Below the pieces are notes generated by a model. It searched no databases, had not been told where the DNA came from, and saw only the letters and a program-made list of their open reading frames with translations. Of a DNA stretch of 64,000 nt, positions 8,464 to 17,289 are shown one piece after another; positions within the stretch are counted from its first letter, which is position 1; the number at the start of each line of letters is the position of its first letter. The stretch is from Propionicicella superfundia DSM 22317 (GTDB lineage: Bacteria > Actinomycetota > Actinomycetes > Propionibacteriales > Propionibacteriaceae). The translations under genes and the position numbers were made by a program. Location: the NCBI RefSeq assembly GCF_000423465.1, contig NZ_AUIA01000011.1, forward strand, positions 62,001-126,000. Direction: 5' to 3'.

Positions 8464-9789
8464 ATGGCTGACACGCTGCAGAACGTCGGGCTGATCCTGC
8501 TGTTCATCGTCATCGGCGGCGTCTTCGCGGCGGCCGAGATGGCCCTGGTGTCCCTCCGGGACAGCCAGATCAAGGGGCTGGCCGGCAAGGGCAAGCGCGG
8601 CCAGACGGTCGTCCGCCTCGCGGAGGATCCGAACCTCTTCCTCTCGGCCGTGCAGATCGGCGTCACCCTGTTCGGCTTCCTGTCGGCGTCGTTCGGCGGC
8701 GCCACGCTGGCCGACGAACTCTCACCGGTCTTCGTGGGGTGGGGCGTGCCGGAGTCCGTGGCATCCCCTCTCGCGCTCGTCGTGATCACGCTCGTCATCT
8801 CGTACTTCTCGATCGTCATCGGAGAGCTCACGGCGAAGCGGCTGGCGATGCAGCGGGCGGAGGCCTTCGCGATGGGTCTCGCGCCGATGGTCTCCGTCAT
8901 CGCCACGGTCGCCCGGCCGATCATCTGGTTCCTCGGCGTGTCGACCGACGTCCTCGTGAGGCTCCTCGGCGGCGATCCCAAGGCCAGTCGCGAGGAGGTC
9001 ACCGACGAGGAGCTGCGCACCATGGTGGGCCAGTCGCAGACCCTCGGCGACGAGGAGCGGCAGATCATGGACGAGGTGTTCGCCGCCGGTGAGGTGAGCC
9101 TGCGGGAGGCGATGGTGCCGCGCACCGAGGTGGACTTCCTCGACGGCGACCTGCCCGCGTACAAGGTCCTGAACGAGGTGCGCAGCGGCACCCACTCGCG
9201 CTACCCGGTCACCGGGGCGACGACCGACGACATTCTCGGGTTCGTCCACGTCCGGGACCTGTTCGATCTCGATCCGGCAACGCGCAACACCCCGGTGGGC
9301 CAGCTCGTCCGGCCGATCCTCGCCCTGCCGCAGAGCATGCGGGTGCTGCTCGCGCTCACGCAGATGCGCAAGCAGGGGTCGCACCTGGCGGTGGTGAAGG
9401 ACGAGTACGGCGGCACGGCCGGCATCGTCAGTCTGGAAGACCTGGTCGAGGAGCTCGTCGGCGACATCACCGACGAGTACGACGCGGTGGACGCGACCGG
9501 TCCGCTCGAGGCGAACGACCTCGACGGGCTGATGACCCTGGAGGAGTTCGCGGAGCGGACCCGTCTCATCCTGGAGGAGGGTCCGTACGACACGATCGCC
9601 GGGTACCTCATGGCCCGGATCGGGCGGCTGCCCTCCGTGGGCGACGCGATCGAGGTCGACCTGCCGGTCGTGGATTCCTCCGAGCGGGTCCGGGTGGAGA
9701 TGACCGTGACGGCGCTCGACGGACGCCGCGCGGCGCGGCTGCTCGTCCGCCGGATCGCGCCCGGGACGGCCGACGACGTCCCTTCCTGA
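8464..9789 (+). CDS. CNNM/CorC (hemolysin C) family membrane protein
   Basis: Protein of 441 aa. Residues 1 to about 190 form a DUF21/CNNM transmembrane domain (LLFIVIGGVFAAAEMALVSL, then further hydrophobic helices). A CBS-domain pair follows at about 205-320, including MVPRTEVDFLD and AVVKDEYGGTAGIVSLEDLVEELVG, and a CorC_HlyC domain fills the C-terminus. The family is linked to magnesium and cobalt efflux or resistance in bacteria; direct haemolytic activity is not implied. The start could also be the in-frame GTG at 8437. The gene is followed by a hairpin-forming repeat (9815-9870). Confidence 0.9.
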   Translation: MADTLQNVGLILLFIVIGGVFAAAEMALVSLRDSQIKGLAGKGKRGQTVVRLAEDPNLFLSAVQIGVTLFGFLSASFGGATLADELSPVFVGWGVPESVASPLALVVITLVISYFSIVIGELTAKRLAMQRAEAFAMGLAPMVSVIATVARPIIWFLGVSTDVLVRLLGGDPKASREEVTDEELRTMVGQSQTLGDEERQIMDEVFAAGEVSLREAMVPRTEVDFLDGDLPAYKVLNEVRSGTHSRYPVTGATTDDILGFVHVRDLFDLDPATRNTPVGQLVRPILALPQSMRVLLALTQMRKQGSHLAVVKDEYGGTAGIVSLEDLVEELVGDITDEYDAVDATGPLEANDLDGLMTLEEFAERTRLILEEGPYDTIAGYLMARIGRLPSVGDAIEVDLPVVDSSERVRVEMTVTALDGRRAARLLVRRIAPGTADDVPS

Positions 9790-9814
9790 CGCCGCTCCCC
9801 TCCTCGACATGCGC

Positions 9815-9870
9815 CGAACGCTCTCAAACCGCCGGATTTCGGCGCTTTTCCGCCAGCTTGGGAGCGTTCG
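9815..9870. repeat. hairpin repeat family 2, copy X
   Basis: Terminal arms CGAACGCTCTCAA and TTGGGAGCGTTCG can form a 13-bp stem (one G-U pair), with an inner CGCCG-GATTT-CGGCG hairpin. A close relative lies at 63335-63396. It starts 25 bp after the CorC-like stop and precedes a leaderless promoter, so it may act as a terminator, but the conserved interior suggests a dispersed repeat. Confidence 0.75.
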
Positions 9871-9904
9871 ACGGGTCGGCTGGGCAAAGCAGTAGGCTCC
9901 CGGC

Positions 9905-11122
9905 GTGGCGTACGATCCCGACGGGTCGCTCCTGCTCACCTCCCCGGACGTCGGCGACCTCCTGCGCACCGCGGTCGAGCACGCGGGCGGCTGCCTCGTG
10001 TCGTGGCGGCTGGACCATGTCGACGCCAATCCCGGACTGTCGACGACCGCGACCTACGCCGCCGTCGTCGACTGGGCGTACGGCCGGCGCGAGGAACTGC
10101 TCGGCGCGAGCGCCCGTGCCGGGCGGCTCACCCGCGGCGATCACAGGGCCGAGGTGTTCTTCGACGGCGAGCGCGAGGTCGCGGTGTGGCTGTACCCGAA
10201 GGACCCGGATCTCCCCGGCCTCGTGCGGGCGGCCTACGCCGACGACATGGCATCGATCCTCAACGAGTCCCGCGTCTTCACCTTCCGGATCCGGCCCGAG
10301 GACGTCCGCCTCGACATGATCGGCTACCGTCCGCGGCGGCGGGCGGTGCTCAAGGCGACGGTCGCGCGGCACCGCACCGTGCTGTACACGAAGGTGCTCC
10401 GTCCCGGCCCGTTCGCCGCCGTGAAGCGACGCCACGAATTGCTCCTCGGAGCCGGCGTCCCCGCCCCCGTCATCGCGGCCGCGACCCCCGACAACCTGCT
10501 CGTGCTGCGACGACTGCCCGGGGTGCCGCTGGCACGGGCGGTCTTCGAGCCGCAGGATCCGTGCACGGCCGAGAACCTCATCGAGGTCCTCGACTCGATG
10601 CCGGCCGGGATCGCGGGCCTGGAGCGCCGTCCTCCCTGGGCGGACGCCGTCGCCCACTACGCCACCATGGTGACGCGGGCGCTGCCGGGCCAGGAGCGCC
10701 GGCTCGCATGGATGGTGCGCCAGATCGAGGCCGGTCTGAAACCGATCCCGCCCGGCTCCGAACCCACCCACGGGGACTTCCACGAGGGGCAGCTTCACGT
10801 CATGGGGGGACGGATCTGCGGGATCCTCGACGTCGACACGGCCGGTCCCGGGTCGCGGGCCGACGACCTCGCGTGCCTGATCGCCCACCTGTCGACGGTC
10901 CAGCGGATGAACCACCAGCAGGCGTCCAGGGTGCACAGCCTGATCCGCGCATGGGTGCCGGTCTTCGACGAACGGGTCGACCCGACCGAGCTGCGACTGC
11001 GGGCGGCGGCCGTCATCATCTCGCTGGCCACCGGCCCGTTCCGGACCCAGGAGGCGAACTGGCAACGGGAGACGTCGAAGATCGTGGATGCCGCCGAGGC
11101 GCTCGTGCGGCAGGTCACCTGA
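9905..11122 (+). CDS. aminoglycoside phosphotransferase-fold kinase
   Basis: Protein of 405 aa with an APH/choline-kinase-like C-terminal two thirds. The catalytic-loop region reads THGDFHEGQLHV and is followed by ILDVDTAGPGSRADDLA, in which Asp residues correspond to the Brenner and metal-binding aspartates; the usual HxDxxxxN has Gln in place of Asn. The first 100 residues are a separate small domain, as in maltokinase-like cap domains. The substrate is unknown; drug resistance is not indicated by the context. The GTG start comes six bases after TAGGCT (9893-9898), so the mRNA is probably leaderless. It stands alone upstream of mutA. Confidence 0.75.
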   Translation: MAYDPDGSLLLTSPDVGDLLRTAVEHAGGCLVSWRLDHVDANPGLSTTATYAAVVDWAYGRREELLGASARAGRLTRGDHRAEVFFDGEREVAVWLYPKDPDLPGLVRAAYADDMASILNESRVFTFRIRPEDVRLDMIGYRPRRRAVLKATVARHRTVLYTKVLRPGPFAAVKRRHELLLGAGVPAPVIAAATPDNLLVLRRLPGVPLARAVFEPQDPCTAENLIEVLDSMPAGIAGLERRPPWADAVAHYATMVTRALPGQERRLAWMVRQIEAGLKPIPPGSEPTHGDFHEGQLHVMGGRICGILDVDTAGPGSRADDLACLIAHLSTVQRMNHQQASRVHSLIRAWVPVFDERVDPTELRLRAAAVIISLATGPFRTQEANWQRETSKIVDAAEALVRQVT

Positions 11123-11243
11123 GGCGGAGCCTCCGTCCGCCGTCACGATTGACCCCCTACCACCCGGACCCCCGCACCAAGGTGCCTCGGTAATCTCCAG
11201 GAGCGGAAGCGCGGTCGGAACCTTGCGGACTAGGCTCGTGCCC

Positions 11244-13076
11244 ATGACCGACACACCGCTGCAATTAGCCAGCGACTTCGCATCCCCCACACGAGAGGAT
11301 TGGGAGGCTGAAGTCCTGAAGGTCCTCAACAGAAGGCGGCCGGAGGGTAAGGAACTCACCATCGAGCAGGCGATGACCCGCCTGCGCACCGTCACCGTTG
11401 ATGGGCTGACCATCGAACCGTTGTACACGCGCCTCGAGGAGCATCTCGGGCATCCCGGGGTGGAGCCGTTCACCCGCGGCGCGAGGGTCCGCACGGGCGC
11501 CGTCCAGACCTGGGACGTCCGCCAGCTCCACGAGGACCCCGACGTGGCCTTCACGAACCAGCAGGTGCTGAAGGACATGGAGCGGGGCGCGACGGCGCTG
11601 CACCTGCGCATCGACCCCGACGCCATCGCCCCCGCCGACGTCCCGGCCGCGCTGAACGGGTTCCGGCCCGAGCTGGCGCCCCTGTCGGTCAGCAGCCTCA
11701 CCGACCATGTGGCCGCAGCCACCGCTCTCAGGGACTTCTGGGAGGGCAACGACCCGGCCAAGATGCACGGCAACTTCGGCATCGACGGTCTGGCGCAGGC
11801 AGCGCTCCAGGGAACCGCCGCCGACCTCGGCCCGCATCGCGAGTGGGTCCAGATCGCCCTCGGCTACGGCCATGTGCGGGCGCTCACGGTGGACGTCCTG
11901 CCCTACGACAACGCCGGTGCGAGCGACGTCCAGCAGCTCGGCTATGCCATCGCGACCGGCATCGAGTACCTGCGCGACCTGGAGGCGGCCGGGATCGCGC
12001 CCGAGGTGGCCTTCTCGCAGATCCAGTTCAAGGTCAGCGCCGACGCCGACCAGTTCATGACCATCGCCCGGCTCCGGGCGCTGCGCGCGCTGTGGGCACG
12101 TGTCGGCGAGGTCGTCGGCGTACCGGCCGGCAAGCGCGCCGCGCTGCAGCACGTCGTCACCTCGCGGCGGATGTTCACCCGCGATGATCCGTACGTGAAC
12201 CTGCTGCGCATCACGATCGCCGCGTTCGCCGCGGCCGTCGGCGGTGCCGAGCGGATCACGACGCTGCCGCACGACACCGTGCACGGGCTGCCCACCGATT
12301 TCAGCCGCCGCATGGCGCGCAATGTCCAGTTGCTGGTCAGCGAGGAGTCCAACATCGGGCGCGTCGCGGACCCGGCCGGCGGCTCCTGGTACGTCGAGGC
12401 GCTCACGAAGCAGCTCGGCGACAAGGCGTGGGCGCTGGTGCAGGACATCGAGTCCGAGGGCATGATCGCCGCGCTGGCGAGCGGCAAGGTCGCCGACCAG
12501 ATCGGTGAGGCGAACGCCGAACGGGCCACGCGCCTGGCGAAGCGCACGCAGCCGATCACCGGGGTCTCGATGTTCCCCCAGACCACCGAGCCCGAGGTCG
12601 AGGTACGCCCGCGGCCGGCCGCTCCCGAGCTCGGAGGCCTCCGGCCGGTCCGTGACTCCGAGGTGTTCGAGGCGCTGCGCGATCGTTCCGCGACGGGTGC
12701 GCCGGAGGTCTTCCTCGCGTGCCTGGGAGCGCGTCGCGACTTCGGGCCGCGGGAGATGTTCACCACGGCGCTGCTCAACGTCGGCGGCATCGCGACGCCG
12801 TCCAGCGAGGGCGGGACGCCTGCCGAGATCGCCGCGCGAGCGGCGGGCCGGAAGTTCGCCGTCCTGTGCTCGTCCGGCAAGGTCTACGCCGAGCAGGCGA
12901 TCCCCGTCGCCACGGCGCTGAAGGAGGCCGGCGTCGAGACCGTCTACATCGCCGGCAGCAGGAAGGAGGCCGCGTCCGCCGAGGCCGACACGGTCCTCGA
13001 CGGCGAGGTCTTCGCCGGAATGGACGTCGTCGCCTTCCTGGGCGACGCGCTCGACAAGTTGGGAGTTGCGAAATGA
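11244..13076 (+). CDS. mutA: methylmalonyl-CoA mutase small (beta) subunit
   Basis: Protein of 610 aa, the usual length for the non-catalytic subunit of heterodimeric methylmalonyl-CoA mutase. It keeps the TIM-barrel mutase domain, for example [17 protein letters not shown] and [20 protein letters not shown], and a degenerate C-terminal cobalamin-domain remnant that lacks the DxHxxG motif seen in mutB. With mutB it interconverts succinyl-CoA and methylmalonyl-CoA, central to propionate formation and propionyl-CoA use. The ATG at 11244 follows TAGGCT (11231-11236) by seven bases, so a leaderless start is likely. Its TGA overlaps the mutB ATG. Confidence 0.97.
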   Translation: MTDTPLQLASDFASPTREDWEAEVLKVLNRRRPEGKELTIEQAMTRLRTVTVDGLTIEPLYTRLEEHLGHPGVEPFTRGARVRTGAVQTWDVRQLHEDPDVAFTNQQVLKDMERGATALHLRIDPDAIAPADVPAALNGFRPELAPLSVSSLTDHVAAATALRDFWEGNDPAKMHGNFGIDGLAQAALQGTAADLGPHREWVQIALGYGHVRALTVDVLPYDNAGASDVQQLGYAIATGIEYLRDLEAAGIAPEVAFSQIQFKVSADADQFMTIARLRALRALWARVGEVVGVPAGKRAALQHVVTSRRMFTRDDPYVNLLRITIAAFAAAVGGAERITTLPHDTVHGLPTDFSRRMARNVQLLVSEESNIGRVADPAGGSWYVEALTKQLGDKAWALVQDIESEGMIAALASGKVADQIGEANAERATRLAKRTQPITGVSMFPQTTEPEVEVRPRPAAPELGGLRPVRDSEVFEALRDRSATGAPEVFLACLGARRDFGPREMFTTALLNVGGIATPSSEGGTPAEIAARAAGRKFAVLCSSGKVYAEQAIPVATALKEAGVETVYIAGSRKEAASAEADTVLDGEVFAGMDVVAFLGDALDKLGVAK

Positions 13077-15268
13077 GCACGATCCCGCGGTTCGACGCCG
13101 TGGACCTGGGCGCGATGGAGGCCCCGGCGGACTCGGAGGCGCAGTACGAGGAACTCCTCGCCGGTGTCCCGAACTACAGCCACGGCTGGCAGACGCCGGA
13201 GCACATCCTCGTTCCGCCGCTGTTCGGCGACGAGGCGTACGAGGGTCTCGACTTCCTCGGCACCTACCCGGGCATCCCGCCGTTCCTGCGCGGCCCGTAC
13301 GCCACGATGTACGTCAACCAGCCGTGGACGATCCGCCAGTACGCGGGCTTCTCCACGGCCGAGGAGTCGAACGCCTTCTACCGCCGCAACCTCGCGGCCG
13401 GCCAGAAGGGCCTGTCCATCGCGTTCGACCTCGCCACCCACCGCGGTTACGACTCGGATCATCCGCGGGTCACCGGTGACGTCGGCATGGCCGGCGTGGC
13501 CGTCGACTCGATCCTCGACATGCGGCAGTTGTTCGCCGGCATCCCGCTGGACTCCATGTCGGTGTCGATGACCATGAACGGCGCGGTGCTCCCGGTGCTC
13601 GCGCTGTACATCGTGGCGGCCGAGGAGCAGGGGGTGAAGCTGGAGCAGCTCGCGGGCACGATCCAGAACGACATCCTCAAGGAGTTCATGGTCCGCAACA
13701 CCTACATCTACCCGCCTGCCCCGTCGATGCGGATCATCTCCGACATCTTCGCGTTCACCAGCGCGAACATGCCGAAGTTCAACTCGATCTCGATCTCGGG
13801 CTACCACATGCAGGAGGCCGGGGCCACCGCCGACATCGAGATGGCCTACACGCTGGCCGACGGTGTGGACTACATCCGGGCCGGGGAGTCGGTGGGGCTG
13901 AAGGTCGACCAGTTCGCGCCGCGGCTGTCGTTCTTCTGGGCGATCGGCATGAACTTCTTCATGGAGGTCGCCAAGATGCGTGCCGCGCGTCTGCTGTGGG
14001 CGCGCCTCGTGCGGCAGTTCGGGCCGAAGAACCCGAAGTCGATGTCCTTGCGGACCCATTCGCAGACGTCGGGCTGGTCGCTGACCGCGCAGGACGTGTT
14101 CAACAACGTCGGGCGCACCTGCCTGGAGGCCATGGCGGCGACCCAGGGACACACGCAGTCCCTGCACACCAACGCCCTGGACGAGGCCATCGCGCTCCCG
14201 ACCGACTTCTCGGCGCGGATCGCCCGCAACACCCAGCTCTTCATCCAGCAGGAGTCGGGCACCTGCCGCGTCGTCGATCCGTGGGCCGGCAGCGCCTATG
14301 TCGAGCGGCTCACCTACGAGCTCGCGAAGAAGGCCTGGGGCCACATCCAGGAGGTCGAGGCGGCCGGCGGCATGGCGAAGGCCATCGAGGCCGGCATCCC
14401 GAAGATGCGTATCGAGGAGGCCGCCGCGCGGACCCAGGCCCGCATCGACTCGGGCCGGCAGCCGCTCATCGGCGTCAACAAGTACCGCGTCGAGGACGAT
14501 GTCACGCCGGAGGTTCTGAAGGTCGACAACCGCAAGGTGCGCGGGGAGCAGATCGCGAAGCTGGAGCAGCTCCGCGCCGAGCGGGACGAGACCGCCACCC
14601 AGGCGGCGCTGGAGAAGCTGACCTGGGCCGCGGCGAACCCCGACTCGACCGATCCGGACCGCAACCTGTTGAAGCTGACGGTCGATGCGTGCCGTGCCAA
14701 GGCCAGCCTGGGCGAGGTGTCCGACGCGCTGGAGAAGGTGTTCGGGCGCTTCACCGCGCAGATCCGTACGATCAGTGGCGTGTACAGCACCGAAGTCGGG
14801 TCGAACGAAAAGGTGGCCGAGGCGCGCAAGCTCGTCGAGGACTTCGAGGCCGCGGAGGGCCGTCGCCCCCGTATCCTCGTCGCCAAGATGGGCCAGGACG
14901 GCCACGACCGTGGGCAGAAGGTCATCTCGACGGCCTTCGCGGATCTCGGCTTCGACGTCGACGTCGGCCCGCTGTTCGAGACCCCGGCCGAGGTGGCGCG
15001 GCAGGCCATCGAGGCCGACGTCCACGTCGTCGGCGTGTCGTCGCTGGCTGCCGGTCACCTGACGCTCGTGCCGGCGTTGCGCAAGGAACTGGACGACCGC
15101 GGTCGTCCCGACATGATGATCGTCGTCGGCGGCGTCATCCCCCCGCAGGACTTCGACGAGTTGCGGGAGGCGGGCGCCGATGCGATCTACCCGCCCGGGA
15201 CGGTCATCCCCGACGCGGCGGTCGAGGTGTTGAAGAAGCTGCGCGCCCAGCAGGAGGTTCAGCAGTAG
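13073..15268 (+). CDS. mutB: methylmalonyl-CoA mutase large (alpha) subunit, B12-binding
   Basis: Catalytic subunit of 731 aa. The N-terminal substrate-binding TIM barrel includes [20 protein letters not shown] with the conserved active-site Tyr, and the centre has [14 protein letters not shown]. The C-terminal cobalamin-binding domain has GQDGHDRG near residue 610, whose His is the lower axial cobalt ligand, then [11 protein letters not shown] and [10 protein letters not shown]. The ATG overlaps the mutA stop (ATGA) and has GGGAG upstream, so the subunits are translationally coupled. It needs adenosylcobalamin, delivered and protected by the following MeaB. Confidence 0.98.
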   Translation: MSTIPRFDAVDLGAMEAPADSEAQYEELLAGVPNYSHGWQTPEHILVPPLFGDEAYEGLDFLGTYPGIPPFLRGPYATMYVNQPWTIRQYAGFSTAEESNAFYRRNLAAGQKGLSIAFDLATHRGYDSDHPRVTGDVGMAGVAVDSILDMRQLFAGIPLDSMSVSMTMNGAVLPVLALYIVAAEEQGVKLEQLAGTIQNDILKEFMVRNTYIYPPAPSMRIISDIFAFTSANMPKFNSISISGYHMQEAGATADIEMAYTLADGVDYIRAGESVGLKVDQFAPRLSFFWAIGMNFFMEVAKMRAARLLWARLVRQFGPKNPKSMSLRTHSQTSGWSLTAQDVFNNVGRTCLEAMAATQGHTQSLHTNALDEAIALPTDFSARIARNTQLFIQQESGTCRVVDPWAGSAYVERLTYELAKKAWGHIQEVEAAGGMAKAIEAGIPKMRIEEAAARTQARIDSGRQPLIGVNKYRVEDDVTPEVLKVDNRKVRGEQIAKLEQLRAERDETATQAALEKLTWAAANPDSTDPDRNLLKLTVDACRAKASLGEVSDALEKVFGRFTAQIRTISGVYSTEVGSNEKVAEARKLVEDFEAAEGRRPRILVAKMGQDGHDRGQKVISTAFADLGFDVDVGPLFETPAEVARQAIEADVHVVGVSSLAAGHLTLVPALRKELDDRGRPDMMIVVGGVIPPQDFDELREAGADAIYPPGTVIPDAAVEVLKKLRAQQEVQQ

Positions 15269-16293
15269 TGCGTGGCCAGATGATGGGTGCCGCGGAACTG
15301 GCGGAGCAGGTGCTCGCCGGTTCCCGGCCCCACATCGCCCGGGCCATCACGCTGGTGGAGTCCAGCCGGTCCGATCATCGTGTGCGCGCGCGAGAGATGC
15401 TGCGGCTACTGCGTCCGCACGCGGGCAACTCGGTCCGTGTCGGCATCTCGGGCGTGCCCGGGGCCGGGAAGTCGACCTTCATCGACGCCCTGGGCATGAA
15501 GCTCATCGGGCAGGGACACAAGGTCGCCGTCCTGGCCGTCGACCCGTCGTCCACCCGCACGGGTGGGAGCATTCTGGGCGACCGCACCCGGATGGCCAAG
15601 CTGGCCGCGAGCGACTCCGCCTTCGTGCGGCCGTCGCCGAGCGCCGGGCATCTGGGCGGCGTCGCGCGTGCGACCCGCGAGTCGATGATCGTCGTGGAGG
15701 CGGCCGGCTTCGACGTCGTCCTCGTCGAGACGGTGGGCGTCGGGCAGTCCGAGGTCGCCGTGTCCGGCATGGTCGACACGTTCCTGCTGCTGACGCTGTC
15801 GCGTGCCGGCGATCAGTTGCAGGGCATCAAGCGCGGCATCCTCGAGATGGCCGACGTCATCACGGTCAACAAGGCCGACGGCGACCACGAGGGCGAGGCC
15901 CGCGTGACCGCCCGCGAGCTGCGGATCGCGATGAAGCTCATCACGTCCGATCCGAACGCGCGGCGCCCACCGGTCCTGACGTCGAGCTCGTACACGGGCA
16001 TGGGTCTCGACGAGGTGTGGGAGGCGATCCTGGAGCACCGCCAGTACCTCGAGGTGGGCGACGGGCTGGCCAAGCGTCGTGCCGCCCAGCAGCTCGACTG
16101 GCTGTGGTCGCTCGTCAACGGCGAGATCCTCGACGGGGTGAAGCGGTCGGCGCGGGTGAAGTCGGTCGTCCCCAGCATCGAGGCGGAGATCACCGGTGGG
16201 GAGCTGTCCGCCCTGGAGGGCGCCGAGGAGATCGTGAAGGCGTTCGTCATGGACGTGGGCGCGCTGTGGCCCGGCGAGGCGGCCGTCGACTGA
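15268..16293 (+). CDS. meaB: methylmalonyl-CoA mutase-associated GTPase MeaB
   Basis: G3E-family P-loop GTPase of 341 aa. Walker A is GVPGAGKST, followed by AVDPSSTRTGGSILGDRTRM, the switch region VETVGVGQSE and the guanine-specificity motif NKAD. MeaB gates cofactor loading and guards the mutase against inactivation. The GTG start at 15268 overlaps the mutB TAG by one base and has AGGAGG ten bases upstream; ATG codons at 15280 and 15283 are alternatives. It is the last gene of the mutase operon and converges on the TetR gene. Confidence 0.96.
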   Translation: MRGQMMGAAELAEQVLAGSRPHIARAITLVESSRSDHRVRAREMLRLLRPHAGNSVRVGISGVPGAGKSTFIDALGMKLIGQGHKVAVLAVDPSSTRTGGSILGDRTRMAKLAASDSAFVRPSPSAGHLGGVARATRESMIVVEAAGFDVVLVETVGVGQSEVAVSGMVDTFLLLTLSRAGDQLQGIKRGILEMADVITVNKADGDHEGEARVTARELRIAMKLITSDPNARRPPVLTSSSYTGMGLDEVWEAILEHRQYLEVGDGLAKRRAAQQLDWLWSLVNGEILDGVKRSARVKSVVPSIEAEITGGELSALEGAEEIVKAFVMDVGALWPGEAAVD

Positions 16294-16374
16294 CGGCCGG
16301 GTTCCGACACGCGCGCTGTCCGGGGGCAGTTGGTCACTTCTGCGAGGGTTCTGCCCTCCGGCACCCGTGATTGG

Positions 16375-17076
16375 TCACAACGTGCACGCGGGCCCGAGGA
16401 GGATCCGTTCGCCGATGCGGACGATGCCGTCGAAGTAGGCGTCCGGCTCGACGCTCTCACCGAGGTGGCCGAACCGCTCGCTGATCACCGCGCCCATCAC
16501 GAGGTGCCAGGCGGCGAGCCCGGCAAGGATCCACTCCGGGCCCAGCGTCACGCCATCGGCGGCGAGGAACGTCTGCACGGCCGGGAGCGCCCGTTCCGCC
16601 GCGTCGCGGTAGGAGTCGGCGGCCGGCGGTCGCCGACCGGCCGCCGCGGCGTCGGCTCCCAGGTGCGCGAGGAGGAGATGGACCCGCGTGCCGGGTTCGG
16701 TCGTCCGCTCGGCGGGGGCGTGGTAGCCCGGCACCGGGGTGCCGAAGATGAGCGCGAACTCGTGCGGATGGGCCGACGCCCAGTCCCGGATCGCGTGGGC
16801 GATGGCGCGCCACCGTCCGTGCAGGTCTGTGGCTCGTACGCGGTCGTGGGCGTCCTGGACGGTGTCGGCCAGATCGCCATGGGCGTGCGCGACGAGCATC
16901 GTGAGCAGGTCGTCGCGGTTCGCGACGTACCGGTACAGCGCGGACGGCACGAGGTCGAGTTCGCGCGCCAGCCCTCGCACGGTCAGCGCATCGCTGCCGC
17001 CGTCGGCCAGCAGGCGCAGGCCTGCGGTCAGCACGGCTCGCTGTGTGGTCTCCCGGCGCTCGGCCCGAACCCCCAT
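16375..17076 (-). CDS. TetR/AcrR family transcriptional regulator
   Basis: Regulator of 233 aa. An N-terminal helix-turn-helix covers about residues 8-55 (RAVLTAGLRLLADGGSDALT, then ELDLVPSALYRYVANRDDLL). The C-terminal ligand-binding part resembles the WHG/TetR_C_13 type. The start at 17076 follows GGGGGGAAC; the reading frame extends upstream without a ribosome-binding site. It is divergent from an NAD-dependent epimerase-like gene. The shared gap has three copies of GAACnnnGTTC, one lying 17 bp before its own start codon, so autoregulation and control of the neighbour are likely. The inducer is unknown. Confidence 0.9.
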   Translation of the reverse strand: MGVRAERRETTQRAVLTAGLRLLADGGSDALTVRGLARELDLVPSALYRYVANRDDLLTMLVAHAHGDLADTVQDAHDRVRATDLHGRWRAIAHAIRDWASAHPHEFALIFGTPVPGYHAPAERTTEPGTRVHLLLAHLGADAAAAGRRPPAADSYRDAAERALPAVQTFLAADGVTLGPEWILAGLAAWHLVMGAVISERFGHLGESVEPDAYFDGIVRIGERILLGPACTL

Positions 17077-17087
17077 GTTCCCCCCAG

Positions 17088-17106
17088 ATCGTGAACGGTG
17101 TTCTTG
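17088..17106. promoter_or_regulatory. TetR operator-like site O1
   Basis: ATCGTGAACGGTGTTCTTG contains the palindromic core GAAC-GGT-GTTC at 17093-17103. It sits directly upstream of the tetR start and is an exact 19-bp match to O2. Confidence 0.7.
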
Positions 17107-17141
17107 CATTCTGCCACGCTTGCCGGAATCGAACCTTCCTG

Positions 17142-17185
17142 GCGTGGAGGGTTGATGTTGGACTACCAACACAAACCCTCCACGC
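17142..17185. repeat. 20-bp-arm hairpin between operators O1 and O2
   Basis: GCGTGGAGGGTT followed by TGTTGG pairs with CCAACA and AACCCTCCACGC across a 4-nt loop (17162-17165); only two central positions of each 20-nt arm fail to pair. It lies inside a 97-bp insert bounded by the identical 19-bp operator copies. It could be a small palindromic insertion flanked by a duplicated target, or a cruciform-forming regulatory element. Confidence 0.7.
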
Positions 17186-17203
17186 TATGAGGGGTAGGCC
17201 TGA

Positions 17204-17222
17204 ATCGTGAACGGTGTTCTTG
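17204..17222. promoter_or_regulatory. TetR operator-like site O2
   Basis: Exact copy of the 19-bp O1 sequence, core GAACGGTGTTC at 17209-17219, 116 bp downstream of O1 and 52 bp upstream of O3. Confidence 0.7.
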
Positions 17223-17257
17223 ATTTTGGCTGCGCGCTGTGCTTCCCTGGTCGTAAC

Positions 17258-17273
17258 GGAGAACGATGTTCAC
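17258..17273. promoter_or_regulatory. TetR operator-like site O3
   Basis: Core GAACGATGTTC at 17261-17271 followed by AC; read on the other strand it is GTGAAC-ATC-GTTC, the same palindrome as O1 and O2. It lies between the probable promoter and the GGGGGAG ribosome-binding site of the epimerase-like gene, a position suited to repression. Confidence 0.65.
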
Positions 17274-17289
17274 TGATTGGGGGAGTGTC

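Noticed and set aside
9905-11122. Antibiotic resistance gene
   Set aside because: The kinase fold resembles aminoglycoside phosphotransferases, but the catalytic Asn is replaced, a cap domain is present and nothing in the context indicates resistance; many such proteins have metabolic substrates.
11123-11243. Cobalamin riboswitch before the methylmalonyl-CoA mutase genes
   Set aside because: The gap is 121 bp without a B12-box-like sequence, and mutA appears leaderless.
16331-16378. Direct repeats TTGGTCAC 40 bp apart between meaB and tetR
   Set aside because: Only 8 bp long and one copy includes the tetR stop codon; likely chance.
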